From Deltaproteobacteria bacterium (lineage in GTDB: Bacteria; Myxococcota_A; UBA9042; PHBI01), in assembly GCA_011526585.1 (NCBI GenBank), contig WYBB01000071.1:1-52383 (forward strand): DNA of 52,383 bases. The letters are read 5' to 3'. The translations under genes and the position numbers were made by a program. This document shows positions 28,878 to 38,262 of this stretch, piece after piece (position 1 is the stretch's first letter; every line of letters starts with the position of its first letter). The notes below the pieces were generated by a model. The model was not told the DNA's origin. It did no database searches and saw only the letters and a program-made list of their open reading frames with translations.

Positions 28878-31163
28878 ATGGTTGGCAAGCTCGGGTTCAC
28901 AGGGATCGGAGGGGTCGGCGCGCTGGCGATCACGCTGGCGGCGCTCGGAGCGGGGCCGAGCCGGGCGCATGGGGTGCTCGTGCCCGAGGACCGGAGCCTG
29001 CCCCCGCTCGGCCTCGCCCACCACCGCGTCGCCATCGAGGTCAACGCCGGCCTGGCGACCGTGACGATCGATCAGACCTGGCGAAACGCGAGCGATCGGC
29101 CGCTCGAGGCGACCTACCTCTTCCCGGTGCCCAAGGGCGCGGTCGTCACCGGGTTCCTGCTCGAGATCAACGGCAAGATGCAGAAGGGCGAGCTGCTCGA
29201 ACGCGAAAAAGCCAAAAAGATCTATGAGGATATCGTCGCGCGTCTGCGCGACCCGGGGCTCGTCGAGTGGATGGAGCAGGACCTCTTCCAGGTCCGGATC
29301 TTCCCCGTGCCCGCGCGCGGCGAGCAGCGCCTTCGCCTGAGCTACGCCCAGCCGGTCGAGACCCTGGCCGGCACCTATCGCCTCACCTACCCGCTCAGGA
29401 CCGCGGCCCAGGTCGCCCGGACGCTCGAGGACTTCACGCTCACGGTGAAGCTCCGCGACGCGATCCCGATCGGCACCGTCTACTCGCCGACCCACAAGAT
29501 CGCCGTCGCGCATCGCGATCGCGAGGTCACCGTCGGCTTCGAGGCGGAGCGCGTGACCCTCGACAAGGACTTCGTGCTCTACTTCGGCGTGTCGGCCCAG
29601 GAGGTCGGCATGAACGTCATCGCGCACCGCCCGGCCGGCGAGCCCGGCTACTTCCTCCTGACCGCGGCGCCGCGCGGCGCGCTCGAGTCCGAGGAGGTCC
29701 AGGGCAAGGCGATCGTCTTCGTGCTCGACACCTCGGGCTCGATGACCGGCGACAAGATCGCGCAGGCCAAGGCCGCGTTGCGTTACTGCATCGAGCGCCT
29801 CGGCCCCGACGATCGCTTCGACGTCCTGCGCTTCTCCTCCGACGTCGAGCGCCTGTCGAAGACCGGCCTCGTCGCCGCCTCGGCGGACAACAAGCAGCGC
29901 GCGCTCGCCTTCGTCGACGCCTTCGAGGCCGCCGGCGGCACCGCTATCGACGAGGCGCTCGGCGCGTCGCTCGCCGCCGTCGCCAACGAAGAGGGCGCGC
30001 TCGTGCTCTTCGTCACCGACGGCCGGCCGACGGTCGGCGAGGTCGACCAGCGCGCGATCGTCGACGCCGTCGACACCCACAACAAGAAGCGCGCGCGCAT
30101 CTTCACGCTCGGCGTCGGCGAGGATCTCGACACGCACCTGGTCGATCGGATCGCGGGCCGCCACGGCGGCAGCTCCCACTACGTGCGCCCGGGCGAGGAC
30201 GTCGCGCACGCCATCGCCGCGCTCTACGAGCACATCGCCTACCCGGTGCTGACCGGGATCACGCTGACGATCGACGGCGACGCGAAGGCCTACGCCGTCC
30301 TGCCCAAGGACGTGCCCGATCTCTTCCGCGGCCAGCAGCTCGTGATCGCCGGCCGCTATCGCGGCCACGGCAAGACCAGGGTGCGCCTCGAGGGGCGCCT
30401 CGGCAAGGAGACGCGGCGCTTCGAGATCCGCGTCGACTTCCCCGAGCGCGAGACCGAGCAGGACTTCGTCGCGTCGCTGTGGGCGCATCGCCAGGTCGGC
30501 CAACTGCTCGATCAGGTGCGCCTCAGCGGCGAGACGCCGGCCCTGCGCGAGGAGATCGTGCAGCTCGCCAAGCAGTACGGGATCGTCACGCCCTACACGA
30601 GCTGGCTCGTCGTCGACGACTCGGAGATCGCGCGGCCGCCGCCGCGCCCGCCGCACCCGGATCCCCGCCCGTGGCCGCACCCGCCGCGCCCGCGGCCGGT
30701 GCCGCCGCCCTGGCTCGAGGATCGCGAAGGCGGCGTGCGGAACACGCCGACGCAGCCCGCGCCCAGGGAGCCCAAGCTCGAGCGCGCGCCCGAGGAGGCC
30801 GAGCGCATCGTGCTCGACGCCGCCCGCCCCGGTGCCGACCGGGGCCAGGCCGAGTCGTTCCGGCGCGACGGCGGCAAGGAGGGGGTCGACGCGGCCGAGA
30901 CGATCCGGATCCTCAAGGACAAGGACGACGCCGCACCGGTCGTGCGCGCGGTCAAGCGCGTCGGCGGGCGGGTCTTCACCTGGCAGGGCGAGCGCTGGCT
31001 CGATCAGGCGATCGCGGCGGGCGATCCGCGTGTCGCGGTCGAGGTCTACTCGTCCGAGTGGGCGGCCCTGGCCCGGCGCGGCGCCGACGTGCGCGCCGCG
31101 CTGGCGCTCGGCGAGCGGGTCTCGATCAAGGTCGGGACCGTGGTCTACGAGGTCTCACCGTAG
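28878..31163 (+). CDS. VIT/von Willebrand A domain protein, exported
   Basis: 761 residues. A signal peptide (about 1-30, ending SRA) precedes a VIT domain (about 44-172; EATYLFPVPKGAVVTGF and KAKKIYEDIV are typical). A VWA domain (about 279-440) follows, with MIDAS DTSGSM (284-289) and VTDGRPT. This layout resembles inter-alpha-trypsin inhibitor heavy chains. After about 570 there is a Pro/Arg-rich spacer and a C-terminal segment (about 685-761, KRVGGRVFTWQGERWLDQ) of unknown fold that recurs in such bacterial proteins. Metal-dependent protein binding on the cell surface is likely. The ATG at 28878 has GAGGT about 8 nt upstream. The 260-nt divergent gap before it contains the palindrome and the promoter of the small gene; its own promoter is not clear. 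Confidence 0.85.
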   Translation: MVGKLGFTGIGGVGALAITLAALGAGPSRAHGVLVPEDRSLPPLGLAHHRVAIEVNAGLATVTIDQTWRNASDRPLEATYLFPVPKGAVVTGFLLEINGKMQKGELLEREKAKKIYEDIVARLRDPGLVEWMEQDLFQVRIFPVPARGEQRLRLSYAQPVETLAGTYRLTYPLRTAAQVARTLEDFTLTVKLRDAIPIGTVYSPTHKIAVAHRDREVTVGFEAERVTLDKDFVLYFGVSAQEVGMNVIAHRPAGEPGYFLLTAAPRGALESEEVQGKAIVFVLDTSGSMTGDKIAQAKAALRYCIERLGPDDRFDVLRFSSDVERLSKTGLVAASADNKQRALAFVDAFEAAGGTAIDEALGASLAAVANEEGALVLFVTDGRPTVGEVDQRAIVDAVDTHNKKRARIFTLGVGEDLDTHLVDRIAGRHGGSSHYVRPGEDVAHAIAALYEHIAYPVLTGITLTIDGDAKAYAVLPKDVPDLFRGQQLVIAGRYRGHGKTRVRLEGRLGKETRRFEIRVDFPERETEQDFVASLWAHRQVGQLLDQVRLSGETPALREEIVQLAKQYGIVTPYTSWLVVDDSEIARPPPRPPHPDPRPWPHPPRPRPVPPPWLEDREGGVRNTPTQPAPREPKLERAPEEAERIVLDAARPGADRGQAESFRRDGGKEGVDAAETIRILKDKDDAAPVVRAVKRVGGRVFTWQGERWLDQAIAAGDPRVAVEVYSSEWAALARRGADVRAALALGERVSIKVGTVVYEVSP

Positions 31164-31168
31164 GGAGC

Positions 31169-33121
31169 TCACGCGAGCACGATCAGATCCTGGCCGCCCG
31201 CGACGACGTCGCCGGGCTGCACGAGCACCTCGGCGACCGTGCCGGCGCGCGGCGCCTCGAGGGTGTGCTCCATCTTCATCGCCTCGAGCACGACGAGCGC
31301 CTCGCCCTCGCTGACGCTGGCGCCGGGGGCGACGCGCACGGCGATCACCTTGCCCGGCATCGGCGCCTGGCAGGTGCCGGCGGCGGCCCGCTCGGCCCCG
31401 GTCGAGAAGCGCGGCGCGAGCTCGAGCCGGAAGTCGGCGCCGTCGAGGTGCACGAAGCGCGTCTCGTCGGCCTGGGTGATCACGGCCTTGACGATGCGAT
31501 CGCCGATCCGGACGACGAGCGCCGGGTCCCGGTGCAGGACCTCGATCGTCTCCTCGACTCCGCCCGTGCGCGTGAGGAAGCGCGCCTGGCCCAGCGCGCG
31601 GTGACTGCACGCGAGCGTCTGGTCGCCGACGACCCAGCGCGTCTCGGGATCGGCGAAGCGGTTGTTGCGCCAGCCGAGCGGCAGGTCGGGCAGGATGGCG
31701 CGCGCCTCGTCGAGCGCGAGCGCGTGCGCGACGGTGGCCAGCCGCACGGCCAGGGTCGGGTCGGGCGCGGGCGGGAAGAGCTCGCTCCGGTGCTCGGCGA
31801 TGAAGTGGGTCGAGAGCTCACCGCGTCGCCAGGCCGGGTGCGCGAGCACCGCACGCAGGAAGGCGAGGTTGGTGGTGACGCCGTGCACGCGCGCGCCGCG
31901 GAGCGCCGCGAGCAGGCGGCGGTTGGCCTCGTCGCGCGTCGGCCCCCAGGCGATCACCTTGGCGAGCATCGGATCGTAGTGGATCGAGACCTCGTCGCCG
32001 GCCTCGACACCGCTGTCGACGCGCAGGCCCTCGATCGCGGGGATCGCGAAGGCGGCGAGGCGCCCGGTCTCGGGCAGGAAGTCGCGCGCCGGATCCTCGG
32101 CGTACAGCCGCGCCTCGATGGCGTGGCCGCCGAGGCGCACCTCGGCGAGCGCGTCGTCGAGCGGGCGCCCCATCGCGATCTCGAGCTGCAGGCGCACGAG
32201 GTCGAGGCCGGTGACGAGCTCGGTCACCGGGTGCTCGACCTGCAGGCGCGTGTTCACCTCGAGGAAGAAGATCTCGCCGCTCTTGCCGTCGACGACGAAC
32301 TCGACCGTGCCCGCCGAGCGATAGCCGATCGCCAGGCCGGCCTTGACGGCGGCGCTGGTCAGGCGCTCGCGCAGGGCCTCGTCGCAGAACGGCGAGGGCG
32401 CCTCCTCCAGGATCTTCTGGTGGCGGCGCTGGATCGAGCACTCGCGCTCGAAGAGGTGCACGACCCGACCCTGACCGTCGCCGAGGATCTGCACCTCGAT
32501 GTGGCGGGGCTCCAAGACGTAGCGCTCGACGAGGAGCTGGTCGTCGGAGAAGGCGGCCAGCGCCTCGCGACGCGCCCCCTCGAGCGCGGCGGGCAGGTCT
32601 TCGGGGCGGCGCACGATGCGCATGCCCTTGCCGCCACCGCCGGCCGAGGCCTTGATGAGGAGCGGGTAGCCGACGGCGTCGGCCGCGGCGATGAAGCCGG
32701 CATCGTCGAGGCCGGAGACGCCCGGCACGACCGGTACGCCGTGCTCGACCATCAGGCGCTTGGCGGCGATCTTCGATCCCATGGCGCCGATCGCCGCGGG
32801 CGTGGGCCCGACGAAGACCAGGCCGGCGTCCTCGACGGCGCGCGCGAAGAGCTCATTTTCACTCAGGAATCCGTAGCCCGGATGGATCGCGTCGGCGCCG
32901 GTCTCGCGTGCGGCGGCGAGGATGCGCTCGATGGCGAGATAGGACTCGCGCGACGGCGCGGGCCCGAGGCAGTAGGCCTGGTCGGCCTCGCGCACGTGCG
33001 GCGCGTGCAGATCGGCCTCCGAGCAGACGGCGACGGTGCGCAGGCCCATCGCGCGGGCGGTGCGCAGGATGCGGCGGGCGATCTCACCGCGGTTGGCGAC
33101 GAGCAGCGTTTGCATGGTCAT
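31169..33121 (-). CDS. Biotin-dependent acyl-CoA carboxylase, biotin carboxylase/biotin carrier subunit
   Basis: 650 residues. The N-terminal biotin carboxylase domain (about 3-450) begins with LLVANRGEIARRI and contains the glycine-rich ATP loop ASAGGGGKGMRIV and the EVNTRLQVEHPVTE motif. A middle linker leads to a biotinyl domain (about 580-650) whose EAMKMEH motif carries the biotinylated lysine, K616. It carboxylates biotin with bicarbonate and ATP. The partner carboxyltransferase lies 7 nt upstream in the same operon. Size and pairing fit methylcrotonyl-CoA carboxylase (leucine breakdown), but other acyl-CoA substrates are possible. Start at 33121; an ATG two codons later is an alternative. 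Confidence 0.9.
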   Translation of the reverse strand: MTMQTLLVANRGEIARRILRTARAMGLRTVAVCSEADLHAPHVREADQAYCLGPAPSRESYLAIERILAAARETGADAIHPGYGFLSENELFARAVEDAGLVFVGPTPAAIGAMGSKIAAKRLMVEHGVPVVPGVSGLDDAGFIAAADAVGYPLLIKASAGGGGKGMRIVRRPEDLPAALEGARREALAAFSDDQLLVERYVLEPRHIEVQILGDGQGRVVHLFERECSIQRRHQKILEEAPSPFCDEALRERLTSAAVKAGLAIGYRSAGTVEFVVDGKSGEIFFLEVNTRLQVEHPVTELVTGLDLVRLQLEIAMGRPLDDALAEVRLGGHAIEARLYAEDPARDFLPETGRLAAFAIPAIEGLRVDSGVEAGDEVSIHYDPMLAKVIAWGPTRDEANRRLLAALRGARVHGVTTNLAFLRAVLAHPAWRRGELSTHFIAEHRSELFPPAPDPTLAVRLATVAHALALDEARAILPDLPLGWRNNRFADPETRWVVGDQTLACSHRALGQARFLTRTGGVEETIEVLHRDPALVVRIGDRIVKAVITQADETRFVHLDGADFRLELAPRFSTGAERAAAGTCQAPMPGKVIAVRVAPGASVSEGEALVVLEAMKMEHTLEAPRAGTVAEVLVQPGDVVAGGQDLIVLA

Positions 33122-33128
33122 GCGGGCC

Positions 33129-34724
33129 TCAATGGCGGAAGACGCCGAAGGCGGTCGTCGGCTCGATCGGGCGCGTGAAGGCGGCCGAGAGCGCGACGCC
33201 GAGGGCGTGGCGGGTGTCGCGGGGGTCGAGGATGCCGTCGTCCCAGGCGCGCGCGGTGGCGAAGAAGGCGTCGGACTCCTTTTCGATCTGCGCGCGGATG
33301 ATCTGTTTGGTCGTCGCCAGGCCCTTCTCGTCGAGGGTCTCGCCGGACTTCTCGGCGGCCTCGCGCTTGATGATCTCGAGCACGCCGGCGAGCTGCTCGC
33401 CGCCCATGACGGCGATCTTGTGGTTGGGCCAGGTGAAGATGAAGCGCGGCTGGTAGGCGCGGCCGGCCATGCCGTAGTTGCCGGCGCCGTAGGAGGCGCC
33501 GGTCATGACGGTGAAGATCGGCACCGAGGAGTTGGAGACGGCGTTGATGAGCTTGGCGCCGTTCTTGATGATGCCGCCCTCCTCGTAGGCCCGGCCGACC
33601 ATGAAGCCGGTGATGTTCTGGAGGAAGAGGAGCGGGATGGCGCGCTGGTTGGCGAGCTGGATGAACTGCGCGCCCTTTTCGGAGGACTCGGAAAAGAGGA
33701 TGCCGTTGTTGGCGAGGATGCCGACGAGGTGGCCGTGCACGTGGGCGAAGCCGGTGACGAGGGTCGGGCCGTAGTCGCGTTTGAACTCGGAAAAGCGCGA
33801 GCCGTCGACGAGGCGCGCGATCACCTCGCGCTGATCGAAGGGCACGCGCACGTCGGCGCTGACGACGCCGAGGAGCTCGTCGGGGTCGTAGCGCGGCGGC
33901 TCGGCGCGCTGGTCGGGGCCGTGGGCCTTGTGCCACTTGAGGTGGCCGACGATCTGGCGGGCGAGCGCGATGGCGTGCGACTCGTCGCGCGCGAGGTAGT
34001 CGGAGACACCGGAGAGGCGGCTGTGCATGGCGGCGCCGCCGAGGGACTCGTCGTCGGTGACCTCGCCGGTGGCCATCTTCACGAGCGGCGGGCCGGCGAG
34101 GAAGACCTTGGCGCCGCCGTCGACCATGATCACGTAGTCGGACATGCCGGGCACATAGGCGCCGCCGGCGGTGGCGTTGCCGAAGACGACGCAGATCGAG
34201 GGCAGGCGCGCCTTCGAGCGGCGCGTGATGTCGCGGAAGCTCTCGCCGCCGGGCACGAAGATCTGGGCCTGGTTGGGCAGATCGGCGCCGGCGGACTCGG
34301 TCAGCGCGATGGCGGGAAGGTGGTTCTCGTCGGCGATCTGCGCGAGGCGGCGCGACTTCTTGAGGCCCCACTCGTTGATGGCGCCGCCCTTGAGGGTGGA
34401 CTCGTTGGCGGTGACGAGGCACTCGACCCCGTTCACGAGGCCGATCCCGCCGATGAGGCCGCCGCCGGTGCCGACGCCGCGCATGCCGTGGCCGACCAGC
34501 GGCAGGAGCTCGAGGAAGTGCGAGCCGGGGTCGAGCAGGAGCTCGATGCGCTCGCGCGGCAGGAGCTTGCCCTTGGCGCGGTGGCGCTCGATGTACTTGT
34601 CGCCGCCACCCAGGCGCGACTCGGCGAGCGCGGCGTCGAGCCTGGCGATCGCCTCGAGGAAGCGCGCGCGGTTCTGCTGGAAGGCGTCGCTGCGCGGTCG
34701 CACCTGGCTCTTGATGACCTCCAT
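33129..34724 (-). CDS. Acyl-CoA carboxylase, carboxyltransferase subunit (MccB-like)
   Basis: 531 residues with the tandem crotonase-like halves of the carboxyltransferase beta family. It moves the carboxyl group from biotin to an acyl-CoA. Recognisable segments are [16 protein letters not shown] near 62-77, an [10 protein letters not shown] stretch, the [17 protein letters not shown] glycine-rich oxyanion region, and in the second half [13 protein letters not shown] and [18 protein letters not shown]. This pattern and length match methylcrotonyl-CoA carboxylase beta best, though substrate choice cannot be proved here. The ATG at 34724 has AGGAG about 7-11 nt upstream, and a promoter lies just beyond. 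It is the first gene of the two-gene operon. No other leucine-degradation gene is adjacent. Confidence 0.9.
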   Translation of the reverse strand: MEVIKSQVRPRSDAFQQNRARFLEAIARLDAALAESRLGGGDKYIERHRAKGKLLPRERIELLLDPGSHFLELLPLVGHGMRGVGTGGGLIGGIGLVNGVECLVTANESTLKGGAINEWGLKKSRRLAQIADENHLPAIALTESAGADLPNQAQIFVPGGESFRDITRRSKARLPSICVVFGNATAGGAYVPGMSDYVIMVDGGAKVFLAGPPLVKMATGEVTDDESLGGAAMHSRLSGVSDYLARDESHAIALARQIVGHLKWHKAHGPDQRAEPPRYDPDELLGVVSADVRVPFDQREVIARLVDGSRFSEFKRDYGPTLVTGFAHVHGHLVGILANNGILFSESSEKGAQFIQLANQRAIPLLFLQNITGFMVGRAYEEGGIIKNGAKLINAVSNSSVPIFTVMTGASYGAGNYGMAGRAYQPRFIFTWPNHKIAVMGGEQLAGVLEIIKREAAEKSGETLDEKGLATTKQIIRAQIEKESDAFFATARAWDDGILDPRDTRHALGVALSAAFTRPIEPTTAFGVFRH

Positions 34725-34752
34725 GCAAGGCTCCTGTTGGGTCCGGCCGGGC

Positions 34753-34781
34753 AATAGAGCGTCGTTGTGAGAATTCGGCAA
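34753..34781 (-). promoter_or_regulatory. Possible promoter of the carboxylase operon
   Basis: Minus strand: -35 TTGCCG (34781-34776), 17-nt spacer, -10 TCTATT (34758-34753; four of six consensus bases). Confidence 0.4.
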
Positions 34782-34813
34782 GCCCGCGCGGTGTTGTCCG
34801 GTGTGGTCCGTTC

Positions 34814-34842
34814 TTGGCTTCCACCGCGCGCAATCATATAGA
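34814..34842 (+). promoter_or_regulatory. Probable promoter of the secreted protein gene at 34935
   Basis: -35 TTGGCT (34814-34819), 17-nt spacer, -10 TATAGA (34837-34842). A leader of about 85 nt precedes the ATG. Confidence 0.6.
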
Positions 34843-34934
34843 CTCCGCGCCACCGAGGGCGGTAGGCCGCGCCGGCCGAGATCCCGGGCGGCCCTCGGCC
34901 CCGACGACCCCCACACGATCCCAAGGAGTCAGGC

Positions 34935-35792
34935 ATGAGATCGCGAGCCGACTCGACGACATACGAGAGCAGGTCCGGCGCATGGCGCGCGGCCTGGATC
35001 CCGGCCCTGGCGGTCCTGGCCGTGCTCGGCGGCGCCGGCGAGGCGCGGGCGGCGGTCAACCTGGAGATCGTCGATCCCCAGCTCGAGGAGCTCGCCTTCG
35101 GGGCGGACTTCGAGGCGATCGCCGCGTGGGTCGGCAAGCGCTTGGACAAGGTCTACCTGCCGCGCATCGCCAACGCGCCCGACGCCAACGAGCGCGCGCG
35201 GCTCAGAGCGCGGCGCGAGCAGGAGATCGTCCTGCTCCGCAACGCCGAGGTGCGCTTCGACGGGCGCCAGACCGGCTTCGAGGTGAGCATCATCGCCAAC
35301 GAGTTCGGCGTCGGCACCGACGAGTCGATGTACCGCTACAAGGAAGGCCTGGAGACGCATTATTTCTTCATGCACCAGGGCAAGCTGTGGAAGTACGCGC
35401 GCGCGCTGAGCGACGGACCGACCTTCGCGGCGCGCTACACCGCGTTCCAGAACGCCTTCGGCGTGCCGGTCGAGGTCGGCGACGAGCCCGACGGCAAGGG
35501 CGGCCGGACGATCGTCGCGGCGACCTGGAAGAGCGCGGGCTTCGACGTGCGCCTCGTCAACCGGCGCACGATCTACGGGCTCGACCTCTTCGTGATCGAG
35601 GATCGCGAAAAGGCGGTGGAGCTGGTGGCTCTCCGCCAGCAGGCGCACAAGCCCGGGCTCGGCGGGGTCAGCGACTCGCTCGAGGACTTCCTGCTCGAGG
35701 ATCCCGACGCGTATGGCACGCCCCCCAAGCCGACCGACGATCCGCCGCCCGACGCCAAGAAGGGCAAGGGCAAGACCACCAAGACCCGGTGA
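34935..35792 (+). CDS. Secreted protein of unknown function
   Basis: 285 residues. An N-terminal extension and hydrophobic stretch (about 18-40, ending EARAA) form a probable signal peptide. The mature part is mixed alpha/beta with no recognised domain. Notable segments are a helical charged region (RLRARREQEIVLL, about 90-104) and a strand-rich middle. The C-terminus is a low-complexity Pro/Asp/Lys tail (PPPDAKKGKGKTTKTR) that may bind an acidic surface. There are no cysteines. The ATG has AAGGAG 6-12 nt upstream and a good promoter. The gene stands alone between the divergent carboxylase operon and the convergent Lon-like protease gene. Confidence 0.7.
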   Translation: MRSRADSTTYESRSGAWRAAWIPALAVLAVLGGAGEARAAVNLEIVDPQLEELAFGADFEAIAAWVGKRLDKVYLPRIANAPDANERARLRARREQEIVLLRNAEVRFDGRQTGFEVSIIANEFGVGTDESMYRYKEGLETHYFFMHQGKLWKYARALSDGPTFAARYTAFQNAFGVPVEVGDEPDGKGGRTIVAATWKSAGFDVRLVNRRTIYGLDLFVIEDREKAVELVALRQQAHKPGLGGVSDSLEDFLLEDPDAYGTPPKPTDDPPPDAKKGKGKTTKTR

Positions 35793-35803
35793 GCGGCCCG
35801 TGA

Positions 35804-38230
35804 TCAGTGCTGGTGGGCGCGGCGCTGGATCTCGTGGAAGCGCCGGAGCTGGGCCTCGACCAGCGCGTTGAGGGTGCCTTCGGGGAAGGCGCCGTCCGGG
35901 CCGCGCGCGCCGACCGGCAGCGGACAGAGCAGGCTCAGCGCCTCCTCGACGCGCTCGACCGGGTAGATGTGGAAGCGGCCGGCGGTGGCGGCGGCGACGA
36001 CCTCGGGTGAGAGCATCAGGCTCTTGACGTTGGAGCGCGGGATGATGACGCCCTGGGTGCCGGTGAGGCCCTGGCGGCTCGCGACCGCGAAGAAGCCCTC
36101 GATCTTGGCGTTGACGCCGCCGACGGACTGCACCTCGCCGTTCTGGTTGATCGAGCCGGTGAGCGCGAGGTCCTGGCGCAAGGCCACGCCGGCGATCGCC
36201 GAGATCAGCGCGCAGTACTCGCCGAGCGAAGCCGAGTCGCCGTCGACGTAGCCGTAGGACTGCTCGAAGGTGAGGCTCGCCGACAGCGAGATCGGGACGT
36301 CGGTGGCGTAGCGCGCGCCGAGCAGCGACTGCAGGATGAGCACGCCCTTGGCGTGGAGGCTGCCCGAGAGGTCGGACTCGCGCTCGATGTCGACGAGCTC
36401 GCCGCTGCCGACGCGGGCGGTGGCCGAGATCCGCGAGACGCGGCCGAACTCGAAGCTGCCGAGCGAGACGACGGCGAGGCCGTTGACCTGACCGACCGCG
36501 TCGCCGCGGGTGCGCACGATGAGCGTGCCGCGCTCGATCGAGGTGAGGAACTCGTCGCGCGGGGCGGAGCTGCGGCGGTCGAAGGCGGTGAGCGCGCGCT
36601 CGACGTGGGCCTGGGACACGACGTCGGCGCCGGCCTCGGCGGCCCAGAAGTCGGCCTCGTCGAGCAGGTTGAAGAGGCGCGAGAGGTTGGCCGAGAGGTA
36701 CTCGTTGTCCTCGACCTCGCGCGCCGCCTCCTCGATGACCCGCGCGACGGCGTCGCGGTGGAAGGGGCGCAGCTTCTTGTCGCGCGCCTTGGTGGCGATG
36801 AGGCGCGCGAAGAGGTGGGTCGTCTCGGCGGAGCGCGGCAGGCGCTCTTCGAAGGCGGCGAGGATCTTGAAGTGGCGCTCGACCTCGGGGTCCTGGTCGG
36901 AGAGCTCGTAGTAGAGCTCGGCCGGGCCCATGACGACGACCTTCACGTCGACCGGGATCGGGTCGGGCGTGAGCATGATCGTGGTCATCGGGTTGACGTT
37001 GCCGTCGGGCGCGTCCATGCGCACGAGGCGGCTGCGCAAGACGCGCTTGAGCGCGGCCCAGGCGAAGGGCGAGTTGACGAGGCGCCAGGCGTCGAGCACG
37101 AGGTAGCCGCCCGAGGCCTGGTGGAAGGCGCCGGCCTTGATGAGGGTGTGGTCGGTCGAGAGCGCGCCGTACTCGGCGTGGTGCTCGATGCGGCCGATGA
37201 GGTTGGCGAAGGCGGGGATGTCCTCGTGGATGACCGGGGCGCCCTGCGAGCGGCTGTGGTCGATGATCACGTTGACCTGGTAGCGGCGGATCTCGCGCTT
37301 CTTGGGGCGCGACGGCAGGGCGGGCAGGCCGTCGCCGTCGTCGTCGTCGTCGTCGGCCGCGGGCTCGTCGTCGCCGGCGGGGCCCTGGTCCTCGCGGAAG
37401 AGGTGGATCTGATCGAGGATGTCCTTCTGTACGGCGTCGAGGTAGGCGAGCACCTCGGCGTGCTCGGTGAACGAGGTGCGCAGGGGCTCGATGAGGCGCT
37501 GCACCTCGGCCTGCACGACCTCTTTCTCGAGCGCGAGCAGGCGGTCGCGCGTCTCCTTGCGCCAGCGCGGCACGCCGCCGAAGACCGCCTGCAGCTCGTC
37601 CTCGGTCTCCTCGAGCAGGACCTCGAAGCCCTTGCGCTCTTCTTCGGAGAGGGCCTCGAAGGCCTCGGGCGCGAGCACCTCGCCGTCCTTGGCGGGCATG
37701 AAGGTGAAGCCCTCCTCGGTCTTGACCAGCGCCAGGCCGCGCCCGATCGCCTTGGCCTTGACCGCGTCGAGGGCCTGGTCGTGCACCTTCTCGGCGGCCT
37801 CGGCGATCGCGTGCACCTTCGAGGTGTAGCTGTCGGAGGTGAAGATCACCGGCAGCACGGTGCGCAGATCCTCGACGAAGCGGTGCATCGCGGTCTTGAG
37901 GACCGATCCGAGCCCCGACGGCAGCGAGAGCGCGCGCGGGCGGTGGTCCTCCTCGAAGTTGTAGACGTAGCACCAGTCGGGCGGCACCGGCTCGGTGCGA
38001 GCGCGCTCTTCGAGGGTCTTGATGACGACGGTGTGCTTGCCGACGCCGGAGCTGCCGACGACGAAGATGTTGTAGCCCTCGCGGCGGATCCCCAGGCCGA
38101 CGCGCAGCGCCTCGAAGGCGCGCTCGTGGCCGAAGAGGCCGTCGAGATCGGCGAGCTCGGCGGTGGTCTCGAAGGCGAGGCCTTCGGGCGGACAGGGCGG
38201 GCGCAGGAAGAGAGCGGCGAGCGGCTGCAT
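35804..38230 (-). CDS. Lon-like ATP-dependent protease (LonB/AAA_32 type)
   Basis: 808 residues. The N-terminal ATPase part has a variant Walker A, GSSGVGKHT (59-67), with His after the lysine. A helical region follows (about 140-280), then an acidic insert (about 286-301, DDEPAADDDDDDGD). The second half of the ATPase core comes next, with segments like HQASGGYLVLDAWRLVNSPF. The C-terminal Lon peptidase domain (about 590-790) has the Ser-Lys dyad S666 (in DGDSASLGEY) and K709 (in GGVNAKIEGF), 43 residues apart as in classical Lon. It is a cytoplasmic processive protease. It lacks the Lon N-terminal substrate domain and any visible membrane helix. Start at 38230, 32 nt after the dapD stop. 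Confidence 0.88.
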   Translation of the reverse strand: MQPLAALFLRPPCPPEGLAFETTAELADLDGLFGHERAFEALRVGLGIRREGYNIFVVGSSGVGKHTVVIKTLEERARTEPVPPDWCYVYNFEEDHRPRALSLPSGLGSVLKTAMHRFVEDLRTVLPVIFTSDSYTSKVHAIAEAAEKVHDQALDAVKAKAIGRGLALVKTEEGFTFMPAKDGEVLAPEAFEALSEEERKGFEVLLEETEDELQAVFGGVPRWRKETRDRLLALEKEVVQAEVQRLIEPLRTSFTEHAEVLAYLDAVQKDILDQIHLFREDQGPAGDDEPAADDDDDDGDGLPALPSRPKKREIRRYQVNVIIDHSRSQGAPVIHEDIPAFANLIGRIEHHAEYGALSTDHTLIKAGAFHQASGGYLVLDAWRLVNSPFAWAALKRVLRSRLVRMDAPDGNVNPMTTIMLTPDPIPVDVKVVVMGPAELYYELSDQDPEVERHFKILAAFEERLPRSAETTHLFARLIATKARDKKLRPFHRDAVARVIEEAAREVEDNEYLSANLSRLFNLLDEADFWAAEAGADVVSQAHVERALTAFDRRSSAPRDEFLTSIERGTLIVRTRGDAVGQVNGLAVVSLGSFEFGRVSRISATARVGSGELVDIERESDLSGSLHAKGVLILQSLLGARYATDVPISLSASLTFEQSYGYVDGDSASLGEYCALISAIAGVALRQDLALTGSINQNGEVQSVGGVNAKIEGFFAVASRQGLTGTQGVIIPRSNVKSLMLSPEVVAAATAGRFHIYPVERVEEALSLLCPLPVGARGPDGAFPEGTLNALVEAQLRRFHEIQRRAHQH

Positions 38231-38262
38231 CGAGGGGCGCTCCGAGGTGGCGGGAGGGGCGC

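Noticed and set aside
28328..29044. 238-residue minus-strand frame around the small gene and VIT/VWA start
   Set aside because: It has no RBS, covers the promoter region and overlaps better-supported genes in other frames.
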